Source of the DNA: Penium margaritaceum
Taxonomy: Eukaryota; Streptophyta; Zygnematophyceae; Desmidiales; Peniaceae
Assembly (NCBI GenBank): GCA_023375785.1
Contig: SZWC01000512.1
Span: forward strand, 220,849-250,911
Reading direction: 5' to 3'
DNA: 30,063 nt
In this document: positions 19,461-29,197 of the stretch, one piece after another
How positions within the stretch are numbered: the stretch's first letter is position 1
Layout of the letters: every line of letters begins with the position of its first letter
The notes under the pieces: generated by a model
What the model was told of the DNA's origin: nothing
What the model saw: only the letters and a program-made list of their open reading frames with translations
Databases searched by the model: none
Made by a program: the position numbers and the translations under genes

Positions 19461-19970
19461 GGGGGAGTGTTGTTTTTCGTCCATCTCTCATTGTACTCTG
19501 TTGTATCCTCCCAGCTTGTGTACATCCACATGCAGATGACTGACGGCGAGACGTCACGCCGCTGGAGTGTCGCTCGGTGGAGCCGACGCACGCCGAGGCC
19601 CACTCACTCTTGGCTGGAGCCTCCTCCCTCTGGCGATGCGCTCAGCTCCATCGGCAGGCCTCCTTGGCGGTTGGGCCGCCGGTGGTCACTGTCACTGCAG
19701 ATGCTGTGTGCATCCACCTAACGCTGTGTCTGGTTGTGGCATTGCATCTGCAGCATCATGCGGTGCCCAGGGTCTAGGTCTCCTGCTGTATGGCCCTGTT
19801 TGGCATCGCTGACTGTCGTAGGCACTACCTGGGTTCGGGCAGCCATAACGCCTTGCTGCTACTTTTCTAGCTGATTCTGACCGCACAACTGCGTTTGCAG
19901 TGTCGGTATTATGGTATGGTCCAGTTTTCGGGCAAAACGGCCGACGCCCGGATTTTGGGTTGTCGGGCGT
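19461..19970 (+). repeat. Polypurine tract and start of an LTR of the older copia element
   Basis: GTCATGGGGGAG (to 19467) then TGTTGTTTTTCGTCC. The young copia has the same GTCATGGGGGAG then TGTTAG at its own 3' LTR (27837), about 100 bp after its pol stop, as here. The sequence to 19970 is then the older LTR or flank; no second copy is in the window to set its end. Confidence 0.62.
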
Positions 19971-19971
19971 C
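19943..19971. repeat. GC-rich hairpin at the copia insertion point
   Basis: GACGCCCG (19943-19950) pairs with CGGGCGTC (19964-19971) around a 13-nt loop. The young copia element is inserted 3 bp beyond the stem. Confidence 0.7.
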
Positions 19972-19974
19972 TGG

Positions 19975-20503
19975 TCTTAGTTTGTGTCCCACAAATTTGT
20001 TGTGACCTCTGGCCTCGTTGCTCACTCATCACCCCGACGTAGGTGATTGATTCTGAAGTGACACCGGCGCTGACGTCACTGCCCACGTGGTGCCGGCTCC
20101 CAAGGAGATCATCCAGAGCCACATTTACAGGATGCATCTGGGTTATTTTTAGCATAGGCTTGCATAAACTGAGTGATTGTTGACACAAGGTTTCCTAGTG
20201 GGACTGTGTGAGCGTCGTGTCCGGATTATTTCCCGGGTTTGGTAGGTTGCAGGTGAGAGGATAATACATGGGTGAGATTCGAGGTTTGGATCCCCTCTGT
20301 GTGTGGGTGCGAGCGAGGTTGGGCTCGTTGCCTGCCCGCTCGCCACCCCGCTAGCACGTCCTTTGCTACTCACCTCTCTCTCACTTCTATCTTCTATCCC
20401 GACTCTTCGCTTCTCAAGGATCCATGGCGTTTTGTCTCTAGCGTGCTTGGCTCATGCTTCCCATGTTCCTCGCTCTCCCTCCTGCCAGGATCCTCTATCC
20501 TCT
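19975..20503 (+). repeat. 5' LTR of the young copia (529 bp)
   Basis: Aligns without gaps to 27837-28365. The first bases are TCTTAG (TGTTAG in the 3' copy) and the last TCCTCT (TCCTCA in the 3' copy), so both canonical ends have one mutation. Confidence 0.94.
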
Positions 20504-20515
20504 TGTATCAGAGCA
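20504..20515 (+). other. tRNA-iMet primer binding site (copia)
   Basis: TGTATCAGAGCA follows the LTR; it is the standard TGGTATCAGAGC with one G missing. Confidence 0.85.
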
Positions 20516-20829
20516 GTGGAGAGAGGAGGTATTGAGCTCGTGAATCGAGTGCTCGATCCTGGTCTGCGGCCAGTCTTTGTCGCCACCACCGCTTCCGCCG
20601 CCATTTCTATCACGAGAATCACGTTCGCTGCTGATCTTCTGTAGAACACCCTCCTACAGCAGCTGCCTACCATCTTGTGGAGGACAGCAACAGGAGCAAC
20701 GTGCGGACACCCGCGGGTTTGTCCTTTATTTGCCCCACGGGATTGCTCTTGTCCGCGGGTGCTGCAGATCTGCAGCTGCCACATCTGCGACAGTAGCTTG
20801 AGCAACAGCAGAGGATGCACTATCTAACT

Positions 20830-21430
20830 TGAGCAGCAGCACCATCACACCCCAAGTCGCAACCTTCTCAGCTGCGACTACGACTGTGATAGCTACAGCG
20901 ACGACGACAGCAGCTGCACTCCAAAGCGAGCACTTGCAGCCACTGCTGCCGCCACATTCTCCTCAGCAGCTGCCGCAGATAGGCACCCGCAGCAGCAGCT
21001 CCTTCACCTGTTGCAGGTCCGGTCATCGCAGCCTAAGCAACCACAGCCGCAGCAGCTACATTCTAAGCAGCCGCAACCAGAGCAGCAGCAGCAGCCAGCT
21101 GGAGCCGTAGCTGCGGCATTCTAAGCAAACCCAGTGTTGCAGCATTCTTAGCCGCAACTATGACTACGACAGCAGCAGCTAGGACGACAGTAGCTGCACT
21201 AAGTCCCAGCACCTGCAGCCACTACCATTGTCACATTCTACTCAACGGCTGCCGCAAATAGACGCCCACACCAGCAGCTCTAGACACTGCATTCTACGCA
21301 GCAGCAGCCACCTCTAAGCAGCAGCCGCTCGCATTCTACGCAGTAGCAATCGCTCGCATTCTACGTAGCTGCAACCGCTCGCATTCTACGCAGCAGTACC
21401 TGCTCGCATCCCAAGCACTCACATGTAGCC
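20830..21430 (+). repeat. Degenerate tandem repeats in the copia leader
   Basis: Units of the type GCATTCTACGCAGYAGCAAY recur. Four starts at 21331, 21356, 21381 and 21406 have an exact 25-bp period; older, more divergent units (ACATTCTAAGCAGC and similar) extend back to about 20950. Embedded in GCAGCAGC-rich sequence. Confidence 0.75.
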
Positions 21431-21560
21431 GCAACGGTAGTGGTGCAGCAGCTTCCACGCTGGCGAATCGTGACAGTCGAGGCGCGTTCTCGTCTGGTGA
21501 ATACTACGGAGAGGGGGCACTGCCTCGCCGCGAACGTCGTCGCAGAGGCATCAGCGGTGA

Positions 21561-22220
21561 CCGGGCATCCGAGTCTACCTCATCACCAGCTGCGAGAGCT
21601 TCACGTCACCGTCCGGTAAGCGTCTCCCCAACCCCTTCATCTGGAGGGATCACGTCAACCCGGAGGTCACCGCTGCTCAGCTGTACACAGCACTCACAGA
21701 GGACATTGTTCGTCTGGTAGGTGCTCTTACACGTACCACTTCGGCCATCATAGACGCAGCTGCAGCGGCTGCAACTACATTTGCAGCAGCCGCTAGAGCT
21801 TCACGCGCTCCTGCAGCAACCTCGGTCGGGCGCTCCATCGAGGCGTACACCAAGGCCGCAGCCGTCGTTGGCCCGATTGCTGCAGCAGCTACTGACATAG
21901 GCACCCAAATCTTCACAGCAACCTCTACCATTGCATCGGCAACGGCCTCAGCTGCATCCGCTATAGCTGCCGTTGCATCGTCCATCCGCGCTTCTACGTC
22001 AGCCGCCGTTGCAGTTGCCGCATCTACACCATCTGCCGGCTCCAGCTTCGTTACTGTTGCTGTTTCTGTTGTAGCCGTCTTCATCACCCTTGGTGGTGCC
22101 TTCACCGCTGGGGCTCTTGCTCTCATGGTTCCAGCCGCATCTACAGTCGCCATCCTTTCTACAACAGCCGCAGCAGCAGTCCCACATCTACTTCCTTCCC
22201 TGTGCAACCCGTCCTCTTGA
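21561..22220 (+). CDS. Ala-rich open frame in the copia leader (hypothetical)
   Basis: 219 codons open on the plus strand, frame 3, from the codon after TGA 21558 to TGA 22218, with no ATG until near its end. It starts with a folded-looking part (LPNPFIWRDHVNPEV, then LYTALTEDIVRLVGALTR) and becomes an Ala/Thr/Ser-rich helix-like run, ending in a hydrophobic stretch (FVTVAVSVVAVFITLGGAF) that resembles a membrane segment. It sits upstream of gag in another frame. A minus-strand frame of 241 codons (21677-22402) overlaps it and I regard that as its shadow. I cannot assign a family; it may be a captured or pre-gag sequence. Confidence 0.3.
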   Translation, partial: PGIRVYLITSCESFTSPSGKRLPNPFIWRDHVNPEVTAAQLYTALTEDIVRLVGALTRTTSAIIDAAAAAATTFAAAARASRAPAATSVGRSIEAYTKAAAVVGPIAAAATDIGTQIFTATSTIASATASAASAIAAVASSIRASTSAAVAVAASTPSAGSSFVTVAVSVVAVFITLGGAFTAGALALMVPAASTVAILSTTAAAAVPHLLPSLCNPSS

Positions 22221-22413
22221 CTCCCTTGCCGCACACTATACCTGCTTGCGTTCTTTTCTTTCCTTCTGTTCGGTGGCTTTTCCTGTCTGACTTGGGGTGG
22301 GCTGTCCTGGAGCGTTTCTATCCTTCGTCTCAGGCAACCCCATTTTTCCAACGTCCACTGGGGCTGGGGAAACTCTGCTGAAATCTGTCCGGCAGAGCCC
22401 ACGCGTTGTCACC

Positions 22414-24237
22414 ATGCCCGGTGACGACGAGTCAGTCATAGCGACCCTTCAGCGCCAGCTGGTCCTCGCTCGCGAGGCCCAGCAAGAGGCTGAGGATCGT
22501 CTTAAGCTTGCTGAGGACAACCGCGCTGCTTTTGCTGATGAAGTGGCCGCTATTGTCCTTCGCCGCCTCCCCGTTGCGTCTGCTATTTCCTCTTCCGGCA
22601 TTAACCCCGCTCCTCCAGTGGTCACCCCTTCTGCCTCCAGCACCTCTACTGCTGCACACACTGGCACTGCCGCCACTGCTTCCACTCTACCTACACCTCG
22701 CCAGCATGACTTTTTTTCTCATCCACCTGCGCTTACCTCTTCACTCGCCTTCTGCTCTTGGGAAGTGCGTTTCAGCGCCTGGGCTCAGGGAGAGCAGTTG
22801 TGGGAGTACTACTCCCCTGCTGTTGCTCCCTTTATCCCACTTGCCGCCGAGTCCGCCCGTGTTGTCCGCGCTCTCATCGCTACTTCACGTGAGTCGCTGA
22901 TTGATGACGTTGGCACCTTCAACGCTGTCCCTGCTGCCCAGCGCCCTGCAGACCCCATTGGCGCATACGCCATGCTGCGTTGTCGTACCGCCGTCACTGG
23001 CCAAGCCACTTAGAGTGCGCTTACGGTCTAGTTCAACATGCTCCTCATGCGACCTGATGAGACCGCTGATGCCTATTGGGCTCGGGGTCTCAAGCTCCTT
23101 CGTGAACTTGACGACGCATCACCTAGCCAACTCTCTGCCGTTCTGACCATGGTGAACGGTCTCATTCCTGAGCTGTCCGATCTCCTTCGCGACGTCAAAG
23201 CTGATGAGCTGCAGCGTCTTGCCTCGCAGCTAGTCCCGCCCAGGTCGCCCCATGGGATTGATGCGCTTTGGGATTTCATGTCCGAGCGCCTTGTTGCTTG
23301 GTGGACTAGCTTGTAGAACAAGCGTCTCCATTGCTCTGCCGTCATAGGTGTTGCTGCACTCACCACTACTCCTGCACCCCCCTCCTCTGCTACACCTTCC
23401 TCCGCTTTTGCTGCTTCTTCCTTGGCCTCCACAGCCTCTGCCCTTGCTTCCCAGGGTGGTGGACAGGGCAAGGGCAAGGGCAAGGGCAAGGAAAAGGGTG
23501 CTACTGCCTCCTTGCCTGTTCCGGGCACTGTCGTGTGTTGGAACTATGGCTCGACCGAGCATTCTGCTTGGACTTGCCCCGCTCCACCGGATGACCTCCG
23601 CCTTGCCCGGATGATGCACGCTCACTGGGCGCACACCTCCAGCTCCTCCTCTGTACCCTCGCCCTCACGTGTTGGTGCCCCATCGCACTCCTCTACTCCT
23701 CTTCAGGCTCACGCCGCCTCTGGTGTGCCGTTTCCACCGGTGCCTGGCCCCTACCCCTGGGGCTGGCCACCTCCTTCTGGTGCATCTACGTATGCTGGTC
23801 CCCCGTCATCAACCTACACCGTGCCGTCGTGGTTCCCTCCTTCCTCCGGCGTGTCTACTCCAGCTCCGCCGGCCTCTGTGGATGGTGATCGCAGGGATCG
23901 CGAGCGCCATCTTGAGCAGTCACTCCTTCAGCTTCTATGCCTTCACAATCAAGGAGGTGAGGGTGTTACACCGTTGGCTAGAGGTCTTGTGTGTCAGATA
24001 GACAGTGTCCTCTCTGGGGATCCTTCCGGTCACGTCCTTGGTGCTTTGTGTACGTCTGTTCCATGGAGTGTTGGCTCCGATTGTGTACGTCTGTTCCACG
24101 CACCGATTGAGCGTTGGCAGTCTGACTTCCTTCCTTGTGGTTTCTCCCTTTGTACCCTGGCTTTGTCATCCGTTGGCACTGTCACCACGTCTAGTGTGCT
24201 GCCTCCCGTGCGTGTGTCCAGTGGACTCTGGGTCCTC
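22414..24237 (+). pseudogene. gag: copia gag with altered zinc knuckle
   Basis: Start chosen at the ATG in ACCATGC at 22414; the frame is open upstream without ATG. Residues 1-50 form a charged coiled coil (LQRQLVLAREAQQEAEDRLK). A Ser/Thr/Pro-rich linker follows, then a capsid-like part (FCSWEVRFSAWAQGEQLWEY, ADAYWARGLKLLREL). A Gly-Lys run (near 23460-23500) precedes the knuckle at 23536-23577, spacing C-x2-Y-x4-H-x4-C, where Tyr (TAT at 23545) replaces the second Cys. A long Pro/Ser-rich region leads into protease. The frame is continuous except for TAG codons at 23011, 23029 and 23314. Confidence 0.85.
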
Positions 24238-24800
24238 GACTCTGGGGCAACCCACCACATGACATCAGTGCGTTCCTCGTTCGTCTCATTAGGCCCCGTC
24301 GGTTTTGTCCGTTTTGTTTGTACTGGGTCTGGTCAGTTGCTTCCAGTTCAGGGTGTGGGCGTCGTGCGTTTTGTCGGAACCAGTGGTGCCCTGTATCTGC
24401 TTGACGTCCTGTATGTGCCTTTGTCAGAGCTCAGCCTGCTATCTGTGCCATCCCTAGATGATCAAGGTATGGACTTCACTGCTAGCCATAGTGTTGGCAC
24501 TGTCTTTCTCCATTCCTCTGCCCGTGCTGTCCTCTGTGGCGTGAGGTGTGGCAAACTCTATCGTGTTCCCTTGCACGCCCCCTCCGCCCCTGCTATCAGC
24601 GTCCCTCTTGCTCATATTGCACCCTCTCTTGCTCCTGACCTCATTCGTCTCTTGCATTATCGCCTTGGCCATGTCCATACCGATGCTATTCACAGCATGC
24701 TGCATCTCCAGCCTGCTTTTGGCCTCTCGCCCTCTACCTTCCCTGTCCCTTGTCCTGTCGATTGTCTTAACTATGCCCAAGGGAAGATTCATTGCTCTCC
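24238..24800 (+). pseudogene. pol: copia protease and pre-integrase zinc region
   Basis: Same frame as gag. VLDSGATHHM with the catalytic Asp at 24238 is an intact copia protease active site, followed by VRFVGTSGALYLLDVLYVP and LSLLSVPSLDDQGMDF, standard protease blocks. The pre-integrase region has HYRLGH near 24655 and a C-L-N-Y-A-Q-G-K block at 24763. The family pattern there is C-x2-C followed by x2-G-K, so Tyr (TAT at 24772-24774) again replaces a zinc-binding Cys. A frameshift at about 24800 separates this from integrase. Confidence 0.9.
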
Positions 24801-26225
24801 TTCGCTCCTTCCGAGTCTCACTCTGCACACCCTCTTGACCGTGTTCATGCGGATGTCATGGGGCCTTTGCCTCGTGACCTTCTTGGTGACGTGGGTCGCT
24901 ACGTCTTGTGCCTTATCGATGATTTCTCTCGCTTTCGTTGGGTGTTCGCTCTTCGCCAGAAGAGTGATGTTTGTTCAGTCATCAAATCGTGGCTTGTTCA
25001 GGCTGAGCGTGCATGTCAACGGTCGCTACGCGTCTTCCGCAGCGACCGTGGCAGTGAATTTCTTGGTCCCACCGCTCGTCTCCTTGAGTCTCGTGGGGTG
25101 TGTCTGGAGACGTCCGCTTCTTACACACCCCAACAAAACAGTGTCTCTGAACGTTGGAACCGGACACTTGCCGACTGTGTCCGCACACTTCTGTGTGAGG
25201 ACGGCATGTCGCCGCTCTTTGCTTTTGAAGCCATGTGCTACATGACATGGGTCTGGAACCGTGTACCCCATGGTCCCTTACCCCGCACTATAACACCCTT
25301 TGAACGCTGGCATAGTCATCGGGCCGCTCTCCGTCTTGCTCGGATTTGGGGTAGCATTGCTTCTGTCTGGCTTCCTGAGGATCTCCACGATGGGAAACTG
25401 TCCCCTCGCGGTCGTCTGTGCCCCTTTCTCGAGGTATCCGCGCTGTTTAAAGCCTGGCGTTTCTGGGACTTTGTTCACCAGCGTGTTGTTGAGTCCCGTG
25501 ATGCTCTGTTCTTTGAGTCCATCTTCCTTTGTGATCTTGGTTGCCTGTCCCCTGACTCCTCCCTCCTCCCTATTTCTCGGCTGAGGGGGGATGTCAGTCC
25601 TACTGGTTTGGCAGTCGCTGTTGCCGTACCGCGGCTTGCACCCTCGTTGCCGTCCTTGTCGTTAGGGCCTGTTCCTACCTGCTCTGTACCCTCTTCCTCT
25701 GACGTGTCATCCAGCCCCTCCTACGTACCATCGTCTCTTATCACTGACTCTGCCCAGTCTGTCTCGTCTCCCGCTGTCTCATCCAGTCCAGGCACACCTC
25801 CCGTTGCCCCTTCACCCATGTCCTCTCCCGTCCGGGTGCCTGCCCCGCCTCCGCACGCTCCCACTGGCTCTGCTCCAGTCTCGCCCTTCGGCCGCGGAGG
25901 GCGTCTTCGTTCCTTACCCCATCGCTCTAACACCTCCACGACGGAGGCACGCCCTCCTCTGTCTCAGCCTGCATCTCAACTTGTCCACTGGCCTGTTCTC
26001 CCCACCGGCATGGACGCACTGGGCTTGGCTACTGGGGTCGTCCATCCCAGTTCTGCCCTTGGCTACACGCTCCTCGCCTCTGTGCATGAGTGGGCCTTGG
26101 AAGCTGTTGTCTTGAGCAGCATTGCGGAGTGTCACACCAAGGCCGTCACCACTGCCTTGCTACCTGAACCAACCACTGTACGTCAAGCACCCGCAGCCTC
26201 AGATGCCCAGCAATGGGAGGCTGCA
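24795..26225 (+). pseudogene. pol: copia integrase
   Basis: Frame 3, uninterrupted for over 470 codons. LDRVHADVMGPLP carries the first catalytic Asp, FRSDRGSEFLGP the second, and NSVSERWNRTLAD the Glu, so the D,D,E triad is complete. TPFERWHSHR and a post-integrase block with RDALFFES follow as in family members, then a long Ser/Pro-rich linker (about 25570-25960). The next stretch (WVFRHKY block and beyond) is displaced by a frameshift near 26225 within the DAQQWEAAM block that opens RT. Confidence 0.93.
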
Positions 26226-27160
26226 ATGCCGAGCTCAACGCCCTTGATGATCATTCGGTCTATGAGCTTGTCAATCTACCACCTGGGCGCAAGGCCATCG
26301 ATGCCCATTGGGTATTTCGGCACAAGTACTAGCCCAACGGTGCACTCGACAAATATAAGGCACGCCTCACGGCGAAGGGATTCTCCCATGTCCCCGGCGT
26401 TGACCGCGACGAGACGTTTGCACCGGTCGGGCACTACACCACTGCCAAAGCACTGTTGAGTCTTGTGGCTTACCACGACTGGGAGTTAGAGCAGATGGAT
26501 GTGAACAATGCGTTCCTCCACGAAAAACTGGATGAAGAGATCTACATGGTCCAGCCTCCCGACTTTTTGGACGGCACTGACCGGGTCTGGCGACTACAGA
26601 AGGCTCTCTATGGCCTGAAGTAGTCGCCGCGGTGCTGGAACCAAGAGATCACGTCCACTCTTGAGAGAGGAGGCTACCGACGTAGCACGGTGGATCCATC
26701 ACTCTTCGTTAGTTCACCCTCTGCCCCATTCGTCACTGTCCTCGTCTACGTGGATGACCTACTGATAGCATCGCCTAGTCATGCTGCTGTCCAGTCAGTC
26801 AAGACGCTCCTGGAGTCCAAGTACAAGATGAATGATTTGGACCCTGTTTGTGTCTTCTTGGGCATGGATCTTGAGCGTGATCGTTCTCGTCGCATGCTCC
26901 ATAATCAGAAGGCTGCGTACGTCCGCAGTCTGGGTGAGCACTTTTCTCCACTACTTTATTCCACACCCAGTGCATCCACGCCCATGACCCCAGCAGGCCA
27001 GAGGCTGCTGAAGACACTACATGTGTCAAGGCTGGGGGAGACGGTCGATGTGACCGACTATCTCCGCGTCATTGGGTCACTGATGTACCTTGCGACTACG
27101 ACCAGGGCAGATGTCACCTTCTCTATGAACTTCCTGGCCCAGTTCTCTCAGGCTCCCTGA
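26226..27160 (+). pseudogene. pol: copia reverse transcriptase
   Basis: Frame 2. ELNALDDHSVYELVNLPPG, KYKARLTAKGFSHVPGVD, ETFAPV, MDVNNAFLHEKLDEEIYM, LQKALYGLK, and the catalytic YVDD at 26747-26758 appear in the canonical order, followed by FLGMDLERD and YLRVIGSLMYLATTTRAD. In-frame TAG at 26330 and at 26621; the second falls exactly at the invariant Gln of the YGLKQSPR motif. TGA at 27158 replaces a residue before ARHMEAALRVVRY. Confidence 0.95.
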
Positions 27161-27733
27161 GCCCGACACATGGAGGCTGCTTTGCGCGTTGTCAGATACG
27201 CCCTCTTCACTGCTCGCACTGGATTGTGCTATCGTGCACAACAATCCATCGTCGTGGATGGATGTACAGACAGTGATTGGGCACATGACACGGATGCATG
27301 CAACTGAACAGGGTACATTTTCCTAGTTGGAGGGACCGTTGTGTCATGGAAGAGTGGTGAGCAGGGTTGTGTGGCCCGTAGCTCCAGTGAGGCTGAGAAT
27401 GTTGCTCTCGACGCAGGCACTTGCGAGAGTGTATGGTTGTGTCGCTTGCTGCAGCAACTGCGCGTCCCCATCAGCTGCATCACATTGCGCTGTGACAACC
27501 AAAGCACTAAGGCAATTGCTGGACATGATGGCATGCATCACACACGCACGAAGCACATCAATGTTGAGCATCATTTTGTGCGTGAGCGCATTGCTGCAGG
27601 TGATGTCCTGGTCGTCAAGGTTGATACACGACAGCATCGAGCAGACTTCTTGACGCAGGCACTCAGCAGTAACGTCTTTAAGGCGGCTGTACATGCTGTT
27701 GGGTTGTTGTGTCCACGTGTTGATCCGAGGTGA
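27161..27733 (+). pseudogene. pol: copia RNase H and end of pol
   Basis: Frame 2. DSDWAHD (first catalytic Asp), TGYIFLVGGTVVSWKS, VARSSSEAENVAL (Glu), LRCDNQSTKAIA (Asp), RTKHINVEHHFVRE and ADFLTQAL are all recognisable. A TGA at 27305 lies in front of TGYIF, where the family usually has a basic or Ser residue. The pol frame ends in TGA at 27731-27733. Confidence 0.94.
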
Positions 27734-27825
27734 ACGGTCGTTCCTCGTAAGTGTACACCAGTATGTAACTCCTTGTGACACTCGTTTCTGATTGTGATTT
27801 TGTGTCGTTGTGCGTCCGCTATGGG

Positions 27826-27836
27826 TCATGGGGGAG
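27826..27836 (+). promoter_or_regulatory. Polypurine tract of the copia element
   Basis: CATGGGGGAG abuts the TGTTAG of the 3' LTR; the purine run primes plus-strand DNA synthesis in such elements. Confidence 0.85.
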
Positions 27837-28365
27837 TGTTAGTTTGTGTCCCACAAATTTTTTGTGACCTCTGACCTTGCTCCTCACTCATTACACTGAC
27901 GCAGGTGATTGATGCTGAAGTGACACCGGCACTGACGTCACCGCCCACGTGGTGCCGGCTCTCAAGGAGATCATCCAGGGCCACATTCACAAGATGCGTC
28001 TGGGTTATTTCTAGCATAGGCTTGCATAAAGTGGGTGATTGTTGATACTAGGTTTCCTAGTGGGACTGTGTGAGCATCGTGTCCGGATTGTTTCCCGGGT
28101 TTGATAGGTTGCAAGTGAGAGGATAATACGTGGGTGAGATTCAAGGTTCGGATTTCCTCTGTGCGTGGGTGCGAGCGAGGTTGGGCTCGCTGCCTGCCCG
28201 CTCGCCACCCCGCTAGCACTTCCTTTGCTACTCACCTCTATCTCGCTTCTAACTTCTGTCCCGACTCTTCGCTTCTCAAGGACCCATGACGTTTTGTCTC
28301 TAGCGTGCTTGGCTCGTGCTTCCCATGTCCCTCGCTCTCCCTCCTACCAGGATCCTCTATCCTCA
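27837..28365 (+). repeat. 3' LTR of the young copia (529 bp)
   Basis: Begins TGTTAG and ends TCCTCA; gapless match to 19975-20503. Confidence 0.94.
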
Positions 28366-28370
28366 TTTGG

Positions 28371-28999
28371 CAGGGATCACCGAGAAAACCCCGCTTGCCA
28401 GAAAATAGGTCTAGGACTATTTTTTGATTGGCTGGTTAGCTGAGTAACAAGTTCTACACTAGTGGAGGGGAGCTAGAACTTGGAAGGGTCTCCCATTGTT
28501 GCTGATTCTTCATTCCTAATCAGTTACTTTCAGTTTTCACCTACTTTCTGGCGCTAACACTGGCGCGCACGTTTCTGAGTAGCAAACCCAAAACTTCCTG
28601 ACTCAGACTCTAGAGCAGCACACTGAGGGGGCAGCAGACTTAAGCAACGAGCGTGGAAGCCCGCACACTGCATCAACAACGCCACTGCCCCAAAATGCTG
28701 CCTAGGTTTTCTAGCTCGAGGCACACCAGGCAACCCACTCGAATGCGAGATGTCATGTAGAAATCATCCCATCAAATTTCGCGATACGACGAATCGAGCT
28801 AACATGGGACTGAGAGATCTAGCAAGTCGCAACGAACCTGTGTGTATGGAATGTTCATCGCAAGGAGATGAACAATATTCTACATGGAAATTGTTTCATT
28901 ATGTCATCTCGATTAGTGATCCACCCTTAACTAGATATCCAGAGTGCCTATGTGTATGCATGCATGCATGTGGGACGTCATTTTTGGCATAAAAAAGTC
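28371..28999. other. Interior of the hAT-like element, unassigned
   Basis: Nothing firmly recognised. At 28549-28565 TGGCGCTAACACTGGCG resembles a retroelement primer site of the TGGCGC class but no LTR pair supports it. An open frame at 28750-28992 (80 codons, containing three closely spaced Cys pairs such as CMEC) matches no family I know; it could be a remnant of a transposase or unrelated. Confidence 0.4.
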
Positions 29000-29197
29000 A
29001 AAGTGTGTAATGGAAATTTCAAGACTTGAAAATTTTCGTCATTCAATTTCGAGACCAAGACGAGATTTCAGCATAGAGTAAAGTTTGAAATTGAGATTTT
29101 CTCAATCTAAAACTTTGTGATTGAGAATCTCATTCTTAGTCTCGAAATGGTCGAGATGAGATCGAGATTCTCGCTCAATCTCAAACGCCATGCCTTA
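29000..29197. repeat. Right subterminal region and inverted repeat of hAT-like element
   Basis: Rich in TCTCG/CGAGA words (near 29050-29170) as on the left. The last 23 bases (29175-29197) are the terminal inverted repeat. Confidence 0.8.

Larger units (their letters stand above)
19975..28365 (+). mobile_element. Near-complete Ty1/copia LTR retrotransposon
   Basis: 8391 bp: two 529-bp LTRs, initiator-Met primer site, long GCA-rich leader, gag, protease, integrase, RT, RNase H and a polypurine tract. Integrase before RT is diagnostic of Ty1/copia. The flanking 5-mers TCTGG (19970-19974) and TTTGG (28366-28370) are a target duplication with one change. About 45 differences and no indels separate the LTRs by hand count (roughly 91 percent identity). 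Coding runs in frame 1 (gag, protease, pre-integrase), then frame 3 (integrase), then frame 2 (RT, RNase H). Five in-frame TAGs and two TGAs make it inactive if read with the standard code. Confidence 0.95.
18999..29197. mobile_element. hAT-like DNA transposon (non-autonomous) carrying nested copia sequences
   Basis: Terminal inverted repeats TAAGGCATGGCGTT... at 18999-19021 and 29175-29197 match at 22 of 23 positions. The first five bases TAAGG fit the YARNG rule of hAT termini. The flanks share GACAC on both sides (CCCGACAC and GTTGACAC), consistent with a decayed 8-bp hAT duplication; the empty site is seen in the 5' LTR. Both subterminal regions (19013-19190 and 29000-29175) are packed with TCTCG/CGAGA words. 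Without the young copia the element is about 1.8 kb. No transposase is recognisable. Confidence 0.75.

Noticed and set aside
21331-21430. Short regularly spaced repeats suggesting a CRISPR array
   Set aside because: The 25-bp units are contiguous without unique spacers, degenerate, and sit in a eukaryotic retrotransposon leader.
21677-22402. Minus-strand open frame of 241 codons
   Set aside because: It mirrors the Ala-rich plus-strand frame in GCA-rich sequence, lies antisense in a copia leader, and shows no recognisable domain.
28549-28565. TGGCGCTAACACTGGCG as the primer site of another LTR element
   Set aside because: It resembles retroelement primer sites, but no LTR upstream has a partner in the window and no gag follows; kept only as a remark.
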